From positions 62,001-126,000 of the forward strand of contig QAOA01003675.1 in the NCBI GenBank assembly GCA_003255065.1: 64,000 nt of DNA, written 5' to 3'. The translations under genes were made by a program, and so were the position numbers. Of the stretch, positions 49,601 through 61,600 are shown piece by piece. Origin of the DNA: Cercis canadensis (Eukaryota; Streptophyta; Magnoliopsida; Fabales; Fabaceae). The notes below the pieces were generated by a model. The model searched no databases and had not been told where the DNA came from. It saw only the letters and a program-made list of their open reading frames with translations. Every line of letters begins with the position of its first letter. Within the stretch, counting starts at the first letter, position 1.

Positions 49601-52600
49601 ACAGTATCAATGGCAGCATTGGCAATCCACTTGAGGTTTCTATCTCACAATTACCAGACATTTATTTTTCCATTGACTATGATGATGTTGGATTTAATTT
49701 GTAGATATCTATCAGTCAGGATTTTGTTTCATCTCTTGTCTAGTTAAATCTTCATTGTGGTGTGAGATAGTCAGTTGTTGCTTAGTCAAGTTTGCCAAGT
49801 CTCTTGAAATTTGACACTAAAATCTTATAGAAAAATTATTACTCTATTTAATGAAAAGTAGGAAGGTCTACTTGGTGGCATTTGGAGAAATAGCTCATTT
49901 GCTATGAAGATTTAATATCTTATGACTTCTGGATGACAAAATGAGAAACTTGTGAATTAGTCAAAGAGTTTATGGAAAGGTTGAGGAGGTAGTTTAAATT
50001 ACTGTTTTGATAGTTGATGGTAAGCAATGGATCACTCATTGAAGGAGAAGGTTTTGGAAGGCTGGTAAGCAGTGCATCAGAAATTACCTGATGCCATAGG
50101 GAGTTTGGCTGTTGAGGAAAATACCACACTCGTCTGTCAAAGCACAGTTTTTGAATATCGAATTACCTGAAACACAAATTCCCCTCTTTCTTAGGCCTAC
50201 ATCAAACTCCAACTGAACCATATGATATCCCCTATTAACCCCACCTTGAACAAGGAAATACATCTCATAATCTTCCCAATCCTCTTAGCGACATCCACTG
50301 CAATTCAAAAGAGAAACACATAATTAAACAGGATACTGGTAAACAAGCTTGAATGAGAGTAATCCAACCTTGTAAAGAATAAGGAGCTTTTGAGGGATCA
50401 GTAAGATCTTTGGGAGGGATGGAATGCTGACACCGTGCATTAGTTTTGGTAATTTCATTTGATTGGAGGGGAAGGCAAGAATTTTAAATGAGAAGTTTCT
50501 GCCTTTATATCCTCTGTGAGAGCGTAGGATTGGTTTCAGGCAATGATAAAATGCATCATTATTATGAGAAGAAAGCTTTTAATGGGAGAGGCATCTGATA
50601 TGAGGTCTCCTGCATATATATATATATAGACATACATATATACTATGTTACATGGGCTGGTACGAGTTCCGTACGGTACGAAACATAGAAACGGCAATTT
50701 TTCAAAAGATGGGGTACGGGTACACCACGTCAAATACAACTCAAAGTCACCTAAGTAACATAAACCTAAGCCCAAATACATAACCTGACCTAGAAGTGTT
50801 AAAATTAATGAATTATTACAAAAATAATTGAATTACCTGGTAGACTGAAAGTCACAATCAACCCACAAATTAAAACTAAATCAAAATACAAAGATAATGT
50901 GGTCTTTAAACTTAAGCTTTCTTGATATAGTCCATTGTGCGTCATAATATGTAGATGGAGTCAACTGAAGTAAGGTAGTGTTACCATTCATTGTGCATTT
51001 TGTGATTTTGATGAACTATAATCTTGTATTTAGCATGGTTGGTCCCCTAATATGTCTGTATCTATTTTAATATTATCTGCTTCTGATCATTTATCTTTGT
51101 TGCTGATATAAAGATACATTTTCAATTGCTGGATCATGTTGCATTTATTTATATGTTACCTTGCAACAAACTTAATTTTCATTCTTTTTGATAGAACACG
51201 CTTAATGTTATAGTTTGGATTACCTTTAGGGAGTGTTTGGTACATGGATTCTTTTTAGATTCTTGGGAATATTAGCTTGGGAATGTAATATTCCCATACT
51301 TGATACAAGTTTTTAAAATAACATTCTTAGGAATGGTTATTTTTTCCAAGTTTCCTATAAAGAAATTCCCATTGGGGGGTTGGGAATGTTGGATTCCCTT
51401 GGACATGGGAATGTTTTTCACATGTAAAAAGACAAATCTACCGTCCCTTACCCTCATCAAACCCAAACCCCCCGATGCCCCAACTCTCTCTCTCTCTCGT
51501 CCCTCAGCCATGTAAACTTGGAGTCAACAGCCATGGCTTCTCACTGACCACCATAATCTGGTCGGGCAAGCTTACCACCATAGCCATGGCTCTCTCTCAC
51601 TGATTCTTCTGCTGTTTGTTCCAAATCACTGTTACCAACCACCATAGCCACATGGAAGGAGAGCCTTACTTGTCCACTGGCGATGACAGCTACAATCTCC
51701 TCACTCTCTCCGTCATTGCTCCCCCAACCTTCATCTCCCTCAGATTTCTTCAAGCCCTAATCTTTTCCCACCATTGGCATAGTTTCTGATGGAAAGCCCA
51801 ACACTTTGGCTCACCCTCTTGCAAGGACTGTGGTGGTGATGGGCCGTTCTGGTTTGGTCTGCACCTTCTTTGTTTGTTTTTTGTGAGAATAGTGGAAAAG
51901 AGTTGTGAGACTAGCTTCTCACATCTATTATTTATACTAACTGTACAGCAATAATGGGCCTAACCATAAGCTAATTACAAGCCTAAACATATGCTATAAT
52001 AACTATAGTATTTACAGCTAATATTCTAACACTCCCCCTCAAGCCGGAGCATACATATTATATGTTCCAAGCTTGTTACAAATGTAGTTAACCCGAGGGC
52101 CTCCGAGAGACTTAGTGAATATGTCTGCTAGCTGGTCATTTGATCTAACAAAACTAGTAGCAATATCCTCTGAAAGTATTTTCTGTCTAACAAAGTGACA
52201 ATCAATCTCTATATGTTTGGTCCTTTCATGGAAGACTGGATTGGAGGCAATGTGGAGAGCTGCTTGGTTATTGCATATTAGTTTCATCTGTTGAATCTTC
52301 ATGAATTTTAACTCCTGAAGTAAGTGTTTCAGCCATATGAGCTCATAGGTTGCTTTAGCCATGGCTCGGTATTCTGCCTCAGCCGTGGATAGAGCAACAA
52401 CTGATTGTTTCTTGCTCTTCCATGACACTAGATTGCCCCCAACAAATACACAATATCCAGTGGTTGAGCGTCTATCGTATGGACAACCTGCCCAGTCAGC
52501 ATCTGAATATCCAACCACCTGAGTATGTCCTCTACTTTCATACAATAGGCCTTTACCTGGTGCCTTCTTAATGTATTTTAAAATACGAACTACTGCATCC

Positions 52601-55600
52601 CAATGAATGTCACACGGAGCACTTAGAAATTGACTAAGTACACTCATAGGGAATGCAATATCAGGACGTGTCACTGTAAGGTAGTTGAATTTCCCAACAA
52701 GTCTCCGATATCTACTGGGATCTGACAAGGGCTCCCCCTGATCAGGTAGGAGCTTGACATTTGGATCCATTGGAGTCTCCACAGGTTTGCAGTTTGACAT
52801 ACCTGTTTCTAGGGGTGTAAGGCAAAACCGAAAAACCGGCTAAACCGACCGAACCGAACCAGGAGCAAACCGAGAGAGTTGGTCCGGTTTTCCGTTTAAT
52901 TTTTAAAAAAACCGAGAAGACCGGTTTGGTTTTCGGTTTAAGTGAAAAAAAACCAAACTTAAACCGAACCGAACCGAGTCTTACCCAAGCACCCTGATAT
53001 TACTGAAGAAATGATATGTCTCTTCTCTCTCTCTATCTCTTTTCTTGTAATTCCAGAACATACAAGAAAATTTTGAACGCCGCATGGCTATGGAGTCAAC
53101 AAAATGTTCTCTCCCTGTCTCTCTCTTTTACACCATCAACTGAAAAACCACCTTCCCTTCTTTCTCTTCCCTATGAGAGCCTACAGTTGATGGGCAAGTA
53201 CATGAGGAAGGCCAAAACGACAGGCGAAGTGGCACTAATGGAGGTATCCTAGTCTTCCTTAGGGGTTCGCACCCGAGCCAAAACCTTAGCTTTGCAACAG
53301 CAACAACAACAGAAATCTCAGTTGCCGGCACCGTCTCCAGTGAGCTCCGGTTCATATCTCCAGCTGAGGAGTCGGAGACTAGAGAAGCCATCGATTACCC
53401 ATGATTCGAAACGACAGAAGCAGGCCCCTAAATCAATTCCAAATACCAGAGCGAGTTTGGTGGCCTCTGAATCAAATGAGTCGGTGCCGCTTGCTCGCGT
53501 GGATATCAAGGACGATGGTCAAAGGGCCGTGGAGGCTAGTAAAGTGTTGGATGAAGAAGAAAAATTACAAGAAGCTCAAGAGAAGGTTGATGTTGATGCC
53601 GAAGAAGCTTCATTTGGAGAAAATGTTTTGGATTTTGAAGGTAGAGAGAGGTGGGTTTTTGTTCCTCTAAATAGCCGTTAGTTAGATTAGATCCGGACTG
53701 GAAGCTCTTTCCTTGAAGGTGGGAACTCATGCGCTAGAACCCGTTGTTAGCAATCTCCTTTACCTTGAATCCGATCGCCTACTTTGATTGTTAGTGAAAG
53801 GTAGACAAAGGTATGCATAGGAAATCCATCGCATACCGAACCTGTGGTGCCCACAAGCAACCCTGAGGCCACTATTCCCCGGCGGCGTGAATGCCAACCA
53901 TAAGAAACCCCAAGGGCTTCCGCGACACCCTGTGCTACTAGTGCTTACGCACTCCCAGACCTACAGAAGGTTGAACACCGCTTGCGCTAAGGATCTAATC
54001 AGAGTCAAACTTGGATTTGAAAAAAAAAACCTTTCCCTTATTAGCCGGAATTGTGGATTTTGAGGTGAGTTTTTGCCATCTTGATCAAATTGGATTTGGG
54101 TGATTTTGGATCTGTGTGTTTGTTTTGGAGGTGGGTTCTGTTGGATCTTGATGGGGAGGCAAGCAATAGCAATAAAACGTGGCAAATAGATTGATGGGTC
54201 AGAAGCCAGAGGGCCTTTGCCAAAGGCGAACAGTAAGAGATTGAAGTTTGCAAGCCAAGCGATGAAGAATCCTGTAATGCCCCGAAAATGCACAGAGGAA
54301 ATGTTGAGAGGAAGAAAGACGTAGAGATAGATAATGGGAAGCTTGGAAACCGAGAAAACCGAACGAACCAAACCAGTTCAGTTTGACTCGATTTTGTTGA
54401 AAAATTCTAAAAAACAGAACCGAACCGAACTGAATTTCTCCTAACCGGTCCGGTCTCGGTTTGGGGTAAAAACCGGACCGATTACACCCCTACCTGTTTC
54501 TTTCAATATATACAAGGCATATTTTTGCTGTGAGATGGTAACACCCTTTCGGGATTGAGCAACTTCTATTCCTAGAAAATAATTGAGTTTGCCCAAATCT
54601 TTTGTCTGAAAGTGCTGGAATAGATGTTGCTTGAGTTTTTGTATGCCTTCTTGATCATTCCCTGTAATCACAATGTCATCCAGATAGACAATCAAGTACA
54701 TGCATCGGTTAGGGGATGAGTGAAAGTAAAAGACTGAATGATCAGCCTCACTCCGAGTCATACCAAACTGTAGGACAACTGAACTAAATCTCCCAAACCA
54801 AGCCCGTGGAGATTGTTTAAGTCCATAGAGAGATCGGCGAAGTCGACACACCAATCTAGACTCCCCCTGAGCAACAAATCCAGGAGGTTGCTCCATATAA
54901 ACTTCCTCTTGCAATTCGCCATGTAGAAAGGCATTTTTAATATCCAATTGATAAAGGGGCCAGTGGTGAATGGCAGCCATAGAGAGAAAGAGGCGAACAG
55001 ATGTCATCTTGGCAACTGGAGAGAAGGTATCACCATAATCAAGTCCGTAGATCTGGGTGTATCCCTTGGCAACCAACCGGGCTTTCAAACGATCTATTTG
55101 GCCATCAGGGCCAACTTTGACTGTATAAACCCAACGACAACCAACAGTGGATTTACCACGTGGTAGAGGCACCAAATCCCAAGTGCTATTAGAGTCTAAA
55201 GCAGCCATCTCATCAATCATTGCCTTATGCCAGCCTGGGTCAGAAAGTACTTCACCTACATTTTTAGGAATAGAAACAGGAGACAAAGACGACACAAAAG
55301 CAGAATACTGTGGAGACAAACGGTGATAGCTCACAAAATTATAAATGGGATAAGGATTGCGAGTAGAACGAATACCTTTGCGGTGAGCAATAGATTGGTC
55401 CAAGTCAGAGATCGGAACCTGAGAAGTGACTGGAGCAAGAGATGAATCCAATGGGGCAGGAACAGGGAGGTCATTGGTAGGAGGGTTGTCAACAGGCTCA
55501 AGGATGGGTGGCACGATGGGTGGGTGCTCAACAGGCCCAGTGACAGGTGGCACAATGGTAGGGTCCTCAACAGGGTCAGGTCGAGGCTGACGATGGTAGG

Positions 55601-58600
55601 TGAGGAGAGGAGGTGCCGAGTCCTCTGTAGGACCAGTGGAGTCATGGGACGAAACAACCTGTGGAAGAGGACTAGTGCAAGAAATAGAGAGATCCTGAGT
55701 AACAGTAGAACAATTAGGATGTCCTAAAGAAGGAAAGAAAGGGGTTGTCTCAAAGAAGGTGACATCTGGGGAAACAAGATATCGTTTGAGTTCAGGAGAG
55801 AAACAACGGTAACCTTTTTGCAAGCAGGAATAACCCAAAAAGACACATTTGAGAGATTTTGCATGTAACTTATCTTTACCTGGAGTGAGATCATGAACAA
55901 AACATGTGCAACCGAAGACACGAAGAGAAAGAGAGTAGAGTGGCTGATTGGGAAACAAAAGAGAATGAGGCACTTGATTTTGTAAAACAGAGGATGACAT
56001 GCGATTAATCAAATAACATGTAGTGATAACCGCATCTCCCCAAAAACGCAGCGGAACATTATTATGAATGAGGAGAGTACGGGCAGTCTCAATCAGGTGT
56101 CTATTTTTCCGCTCAGCCACCCCATTTTGTTGAGGAGTATGAGCACAAGAAGAGTGATGGAGAATGTCTTGAGAAGTCATAAAAGATTGAAATGGAGCAG
56201 AAAAATATTCTCGGGCATTATCACTCCGGAAGGTGCGAATGGTGATTCCAAATTGAGTTTTAATTTCTGAGCAAAAGGTTTGGAAAATAGAGAAAAGTTC
56301 TGAACGATTTTTCATTAAAAATAACCAAGTACATCGGGAAAATCATCAACAAAGGTAACAAAGTATTGAAAACCCAAAGTTGAGTTGACACGACTAGGAC
56401 CCCATACATTAGAATGAACCAATGAAAAAGGTGACTCGGCTTGTTTATTGACACGACTAGGAAAAGAACGACGAACATGTTTGCCTAACTGACAAGACTC
56501 ACATTCTAAAGAAGAGACACTAGAGAGACTCGACACCATCTTCTGTAGTTTCTGTAAGCTTGGATGTCCCAAACGACGATGAAAAAGTTCAGGTGAATCA
56601 GCAGCAATACAAGCCACAGGAGATGGTGGTGGGGCGAGGTAGTATAGCCCACGGGACTCATGTCTGACTCCAATCATCCTCCCAGTTTTCCGCTCCTGTA
56701 CAATAACCGAATGAGCAACAAAGGTAACAGAATAAGGGAGGGTTTGAGTTAATTTGCTAATAGAAATCAAATTAAATAGACACCCAGGCACAAAGAGAAC
56801 AAAATTTAAAGATAGGGAGGGCAAGGGTGTGGCCTGACCAATGCCTCTGACTGTAGTGTGTGAGCCATTAGCTAAGGTAACAGTGGATAATGAATTAGAA
56901 TAAGTGATATGAGAAAATAAATTCTTGTTGCTAGACAAGTGATCAGAAGCACCAGAATCAAGAACCCAAGGTCCAAGAGTGGAGGACTGAGAGATGCATG
57001 CAATAGGATTACTAGTCTGAGCAATAGAGGCAATGGAGGTGGACCGCTGGTTGTCTTGGAATCTGAGGAACTCATTGTAATCAGCAGCAGAGACGGATAC
57101 AGTGCCAGATGGAGTGCCAAAGGAGGAACCATACTGTGCAACATTAGCAACCTTAGAAGGTCGACCATGAAGGAGAAAACAACGATCCACTGTATGGCCA
57201 ATTTTATTGTAGTGAGTACATCGGGGCGATCTCTATTTCGAGCTCGCTGATCACCACGGCCGCCCTTACCATCCTCTCAATGGTTCACTTGAGAGGCTAG
57301 AATAGTAGAATCAGCTGAGGTAGTCGAAACAGAGGTACCTGTAGGTGCTGAAATACGGATTAACTGCTCAAATATCGTGTCCATAGTAGGAACCTTAGGG
57401 TTGGCCAGAATTTGATTACGGACTGAATCCAATTCAGAAGGCAGACCAGCAAGTGCAAGACCATAAAGAATTTGCCACGATGTGCCTCTTGTTGAGCGAC
57501 ATCAGTTGAGAATGGCATCATCTCATTAAATTCCTGCTGAAGAGTCTCAATCTGCCCCAGATAAGTTTGCATATCCAGATCCTGTTTCTTAAGAGTTTTC
57601 ATCTAAGAGACAACATTATACAAACAATTTATATCGTTTGAGTAGAGTTTCTTGGCCTTCTATCAAACCTCATAACAGGTACGATAAGGGCGGTATTGGC
57701 CAACAAGAGCACGATCAATAGATTGCCAGAGAACATTACAAAGATAAGCATCAGCTTGCTTCCACTTAGGCTGATCTTTAGTAGGGACGTCTTTAATTTG
57801 TTTTACTAAATGTTCCTCGTGGCCCTGACCTAAAAACCACAACTCTATAGAGGCTGACCGAGTCATATAGTTGCCAGATCCAGTTAATTTCTCAGCACAG
57901 ATAGTCGTGGTAGAAGAAAACGTAAGGAATGAATGGTGACCAGAAGCTTCCTTGTCTGAAGAGTCCATTTGGATGATACTAACCTTTAACAAAGAGAAGC
58001 AGAATTGTTATGATGCTGTCTAGGTCAGAAATCACCAAAGTAAGGGCAGGAACAGGTCGGAAATACGCCGGAGGATAGATCTGGAAAGTTTCACAGAGAT
58101 CGAAGAAGACACGCCTCCACGTGCGGAAGAAACTGGCGGTGCGTGGGCGTCACGCGCAGAGACTGAATCGGCGCGTGTGGGCGCGTGCGGCGGCTTCTGA
58201 CGGTGGGTCTCCGGGGAATGGTTGGTCGGAGGGTTTTGAGGTTGATTGTGGAGTCAGAATTTTGATTATCGAGTCCTAGGGTGACTGGATAGAGACACAA
58301 CCACTAAACCCTAGTTTTTAGAACACTGCTGGAATATGAACACAGCAGGGAAGGAGGGAAAATGCCGCTGGAAAAATTCACAGCGGGAAGGGAGAGGTTT
58401 TTTTCTCACTAAAATCGCTCTGATACCATGTGAGAATAGTGGAAAAGAGTTGTGAGACTAGCTTCTCACATCTATTATTTATACTAACTGTACAGCAATA
58501 ACGGGCCTAATCATGGGCCTAATCATAAGCTAATTACAAGCCCAAACATATGCTATAATAACTACAGTATTTACAGCTAATATTCTAACATTTTTATTTT

Positions 58601-61600
58601 TAAATAATTAATTAAATTGCTTAGAAATTTTGGCAATAATATAGTAATACTTCTTTTTTCACCTTTTTTTTTTTTAGAAAAAAAACAACTTTGTCCTTAA
58701 TTGCTGACTATTAGTTTGGTGCTGCAAAGGTAACCAGTTTTCTCTATATTGAAGTTTTGCTATTTTATTTCTCACAAAAATTTGGCTAACTATAGATAGT
58801 GTTATTTTTGGAAAAATAACAGAAAGTAACATTTGAACCAAACATGGGGATGGAAGATTCCCGAGAAATATTGTCTCATTCCTAGTAATGTTGCCAACTA
58901 AAAGTAAATTATAACATTCCTAGGAAGAACATTCTCTAGAATGACATTAATGAAAAATCATTCCGTGTACCTAACATCCCTGGGAATGTTGTAAATTATG
59001 TTTGGTGGGTTTGAAACATTTCCTGGGAATTTTTCATCTCTATGTTTGGTTCAAATATAGTATTTCTAGGAATCTTGTGTATTTTTCCCAAAAAGCCCCT
59101 ATCTTTCAAGTTGTTAGTTGCATAGTTCTACAACCCCTTGCCTTCTGTGTTCTTGCACAGAACTTTCAACTCAACCCAAGGCAACACCAAATTTGTACAC
59201 ACATTCAGAGCAGCTAAATTTATTCGAATTGGGTTCTGTGGGTTTGAAGACAAAGATGGGTCATTGACTTTTGCATGTGCAAAATTGCCTCCTTTAGATT
59301 TTGATTGGGCGGGGTTTGATGAAGTTTGGGGTTCTAGGACAGATGGTGAGATGAGTGAAGATGGGTCATTTGGATTCTGGGTTTGTAGAAGATCAACGGT
59401 CGAAATGACGGCAGTGGTGTTGGCGAGGCTCGTCGGGGACAAGACTATGGTGGTCGGTGAGAAGCCATGGGTCCAAGTTTACATGGAAGAGGGAGGAGAG
59501 AGAGCGAGATGGGGCCTTGAGGGTTTGGGTTTGATAAGGGTAAAGGTGGGTATATTTGTCTTTTCATATGTGAAAAGCATTCCTAGGAGGTGGGAATCCA
59601 ACATTCCCAACCCTTCCCATGGGAATGTTTTTGTGGGAAAGTTGGCAAAAAACAATTCATGGGAATATTTTTTATAAAACTTGTACCAACCATGGGAATC
59701 TTGCATTCCCAAGTTCACATTCCTGGGAATGTGAAAAGAATCCATGTACCAAATGCCCCTGTAATGTTATTCTCTAAAATTTTTTGTACTGATTGCATTT
59801 GATATGGTACAAATAAGAATGATGTGTTTTGGAGATGCTTATAGCTTGCGATTGTGACTTTACAATTTTAACCAAATGAGGGGTTTTTTTGCAGGGCTTT
59901 GTCCAAGGGTCAGAGGGGAGAGGTATACGAGGTAAATGGAGATCAAGTTGCTGTCCTCTTGGATATCAGTGAAGATAATGCGAATGAGGCTGAGGTACAG
60001 GAAATTAATGAGGAACGAACAAAACCACCAATATATTGGATACATGGTACATTTTTCTTATTCAAAGTAATAGTTTAGTTCAGTGTTCGAAAGTCTGAAA
60101 GCTAGTATCTATACTTTCTACATTTCTTTGATTTTATTTGGAGATACTGCTGTTGTTTTTTTAACTTAGTATTTTATTAGCTTGAATTTATTTCAGCAGA
60201 ATAATACAAATGGATTTATTTGAAGTGCTGCCTGTTATATTCTGTTAGAGGAAAAAAGAAATCAAACTTTTGGTACATTTTGATGGATAGATGTAGAGAT
60301 ACTTTCCTTTGTCCTTTAGAAAGCTTGTTTTTGTCGTTGCATTAATTTGCCATAGACTAATTTACTGTTCCTTTTTTTTTTTTTAAAATATTTTTTTAAG
60401 ACATCTGGCTTTTAACAGTTTTTATTTCCATTTTTTTCCAACAAAAGAATTTGTTCCTACTTCACTACTAATGAGTTTGGTATTTAAAACAATCCAAGCT
60501 TAGGGTTTTACAGTATCCACCAAAGAGATATAAATTTTGTACAACAGCCTCGAAATTAGATGGTACAAATCAAGGGTTTGTATAATGACTAGAAATTTGG
60601 AGATTACAGATTATTATGTACTAAAAAAGTGGGTGTCTATTGTGCATTCGAGAAGATCTTGATAAATTTTTCTGACTTCCTCCCTGGTCGGCTGAGTTAA
60701 CAAGCTAACTAACTAACTATCTAACTAACCCTGTCTGTTAATTTTGCTTGTTATGTTTGTCTCTTGTGCATTCTTATACAATGTCGTGATTGTGTGGATT
60801 TTGCCACATTTTCTGTCAATCTTTGGGGATGGGAGATAATTTAAACCTAAAACATTTTGAATAGTTGACTTGTGCTTAGCAATTCATTCATCAGCTTGAG
60901 TTCTAGCTTATGTTTCCATTCTTCTTACTCTTCATCGTGGTAATTTGAAGAAGTTGAAGTTGGTATAATAATAAAGATGACATATGTTTTGGGAATTGCC
61001 AATTTTATTGTAAAGGGGACTTTGTATTTTGCTAAGTAAGAGATGTAAGGTTGTCTGTTTCTTTTTCAAATATGTACGTTGAGTGACTAATAATTAAGTT
61101 GGGTAATTATTGTTGCAACCTCAGTACATTACAAAGGTTGAGAAGTAGTTTCTGTGCTTTAGAAATAGAATATGATGATGCTGAGGTGCTAAAATTCTGA
61201 TCACCTAAGTATTTTGCTTGACTGGATCTTAGTTCTTTTGACGATAAGCAAGCTAAGAAATTTTCATTTGAAATCAGCTAAGAACATTGAACAGGATCCT
61301 GATGCTCAAGCACAAGATTGCCGTATTGCAATAGAGGCTTTGTGTGAGGTATAATACTCTGATAACTTCTGTTTCGTTTGCTTTGCTCTTGTTATAAATC
61401 GGATAATAAGATAACAACCAATTTTCTTTGATGCTAAAAATTCGTTTATTTTGCATTTGCAGGTTTTGCGTTCCAAACAGCCTCTTATTGTCTATTTTCC
61501 AGATAGTTCACGGTGGCTGCATAGATTAGTTCCCAAGTCAAACCGAAGTGAGTTTGTTCAAAAGGTTCAAGAAATGTTTGACCAGTTATCTGACCCTGTT

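Larger units (their letters stand above)
51882..58590 (-). mobile_element. Ty1-copia element 2, antisense in intron 7, TSD TTTTT
   Basis: LTRs are 51882-52031 (150 bp) and 58429-58590 (162 bp), both TGTGAGAATAG...TTCTAACA; the right copy has a short extra CTAATCATGGGC-type repeat. The target duplication is TTTTT on both sides (51877-51881 and 58591-58595). A Met-tRNA primer site (GCTCTGATACCA on plus) abuts the right LTR, and a CTCCCCCTCAAG purine tract (on the other strand) abuts the left. The pol gene is interrupted by a hAT element at 52810-54492. Gag is shifted several times, so the element is dead. Confidence 0.9.
51229..59759. mobile_element. Long-inverted-repeat DNA element hosting copia element 2
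   Basis: The left end, GGGAGTGTTTGGTACATGGATTC, is the inverse of the right end GAATCCATGTACCAAATGCCCC with a few changes. Inversion continues inward for several hundred bases: left arm about 51229-51780 against right arm about 59460-59759, including GGGAATGTT, TCATCAAACCCAAACCC and CCATGGCTTCTCAC and their inverses. No transposase is visible. No target duplication could be confirmed (left flank TTTA, right flank TGTAA). Without copia element 2 it is about 1.8 kb. A second inverted pair at 58830-58850 and 59040-59060 (TGAACCAAACAT) suggests a smaller related element inside its right part. Confidence 0.65.

Noticed and set aside
49110..50781. Open frames in intron 7, left part
   Set aside because: Short, hydrophobic or low-complexity, with no domain and no splice linkage to the ATPase exons.
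53961..54371. 136-codon minus-strand frame in the right part of the hAT element
   Set aside because: No recognised motif; overlaps subterminal repeats; the KRP fragment is on the other strand.
59138..59677. 179-codon plus-strand frame
   Set aside because: Half of it lies in the right arm of the inverted-repeat element and it has no known domain.
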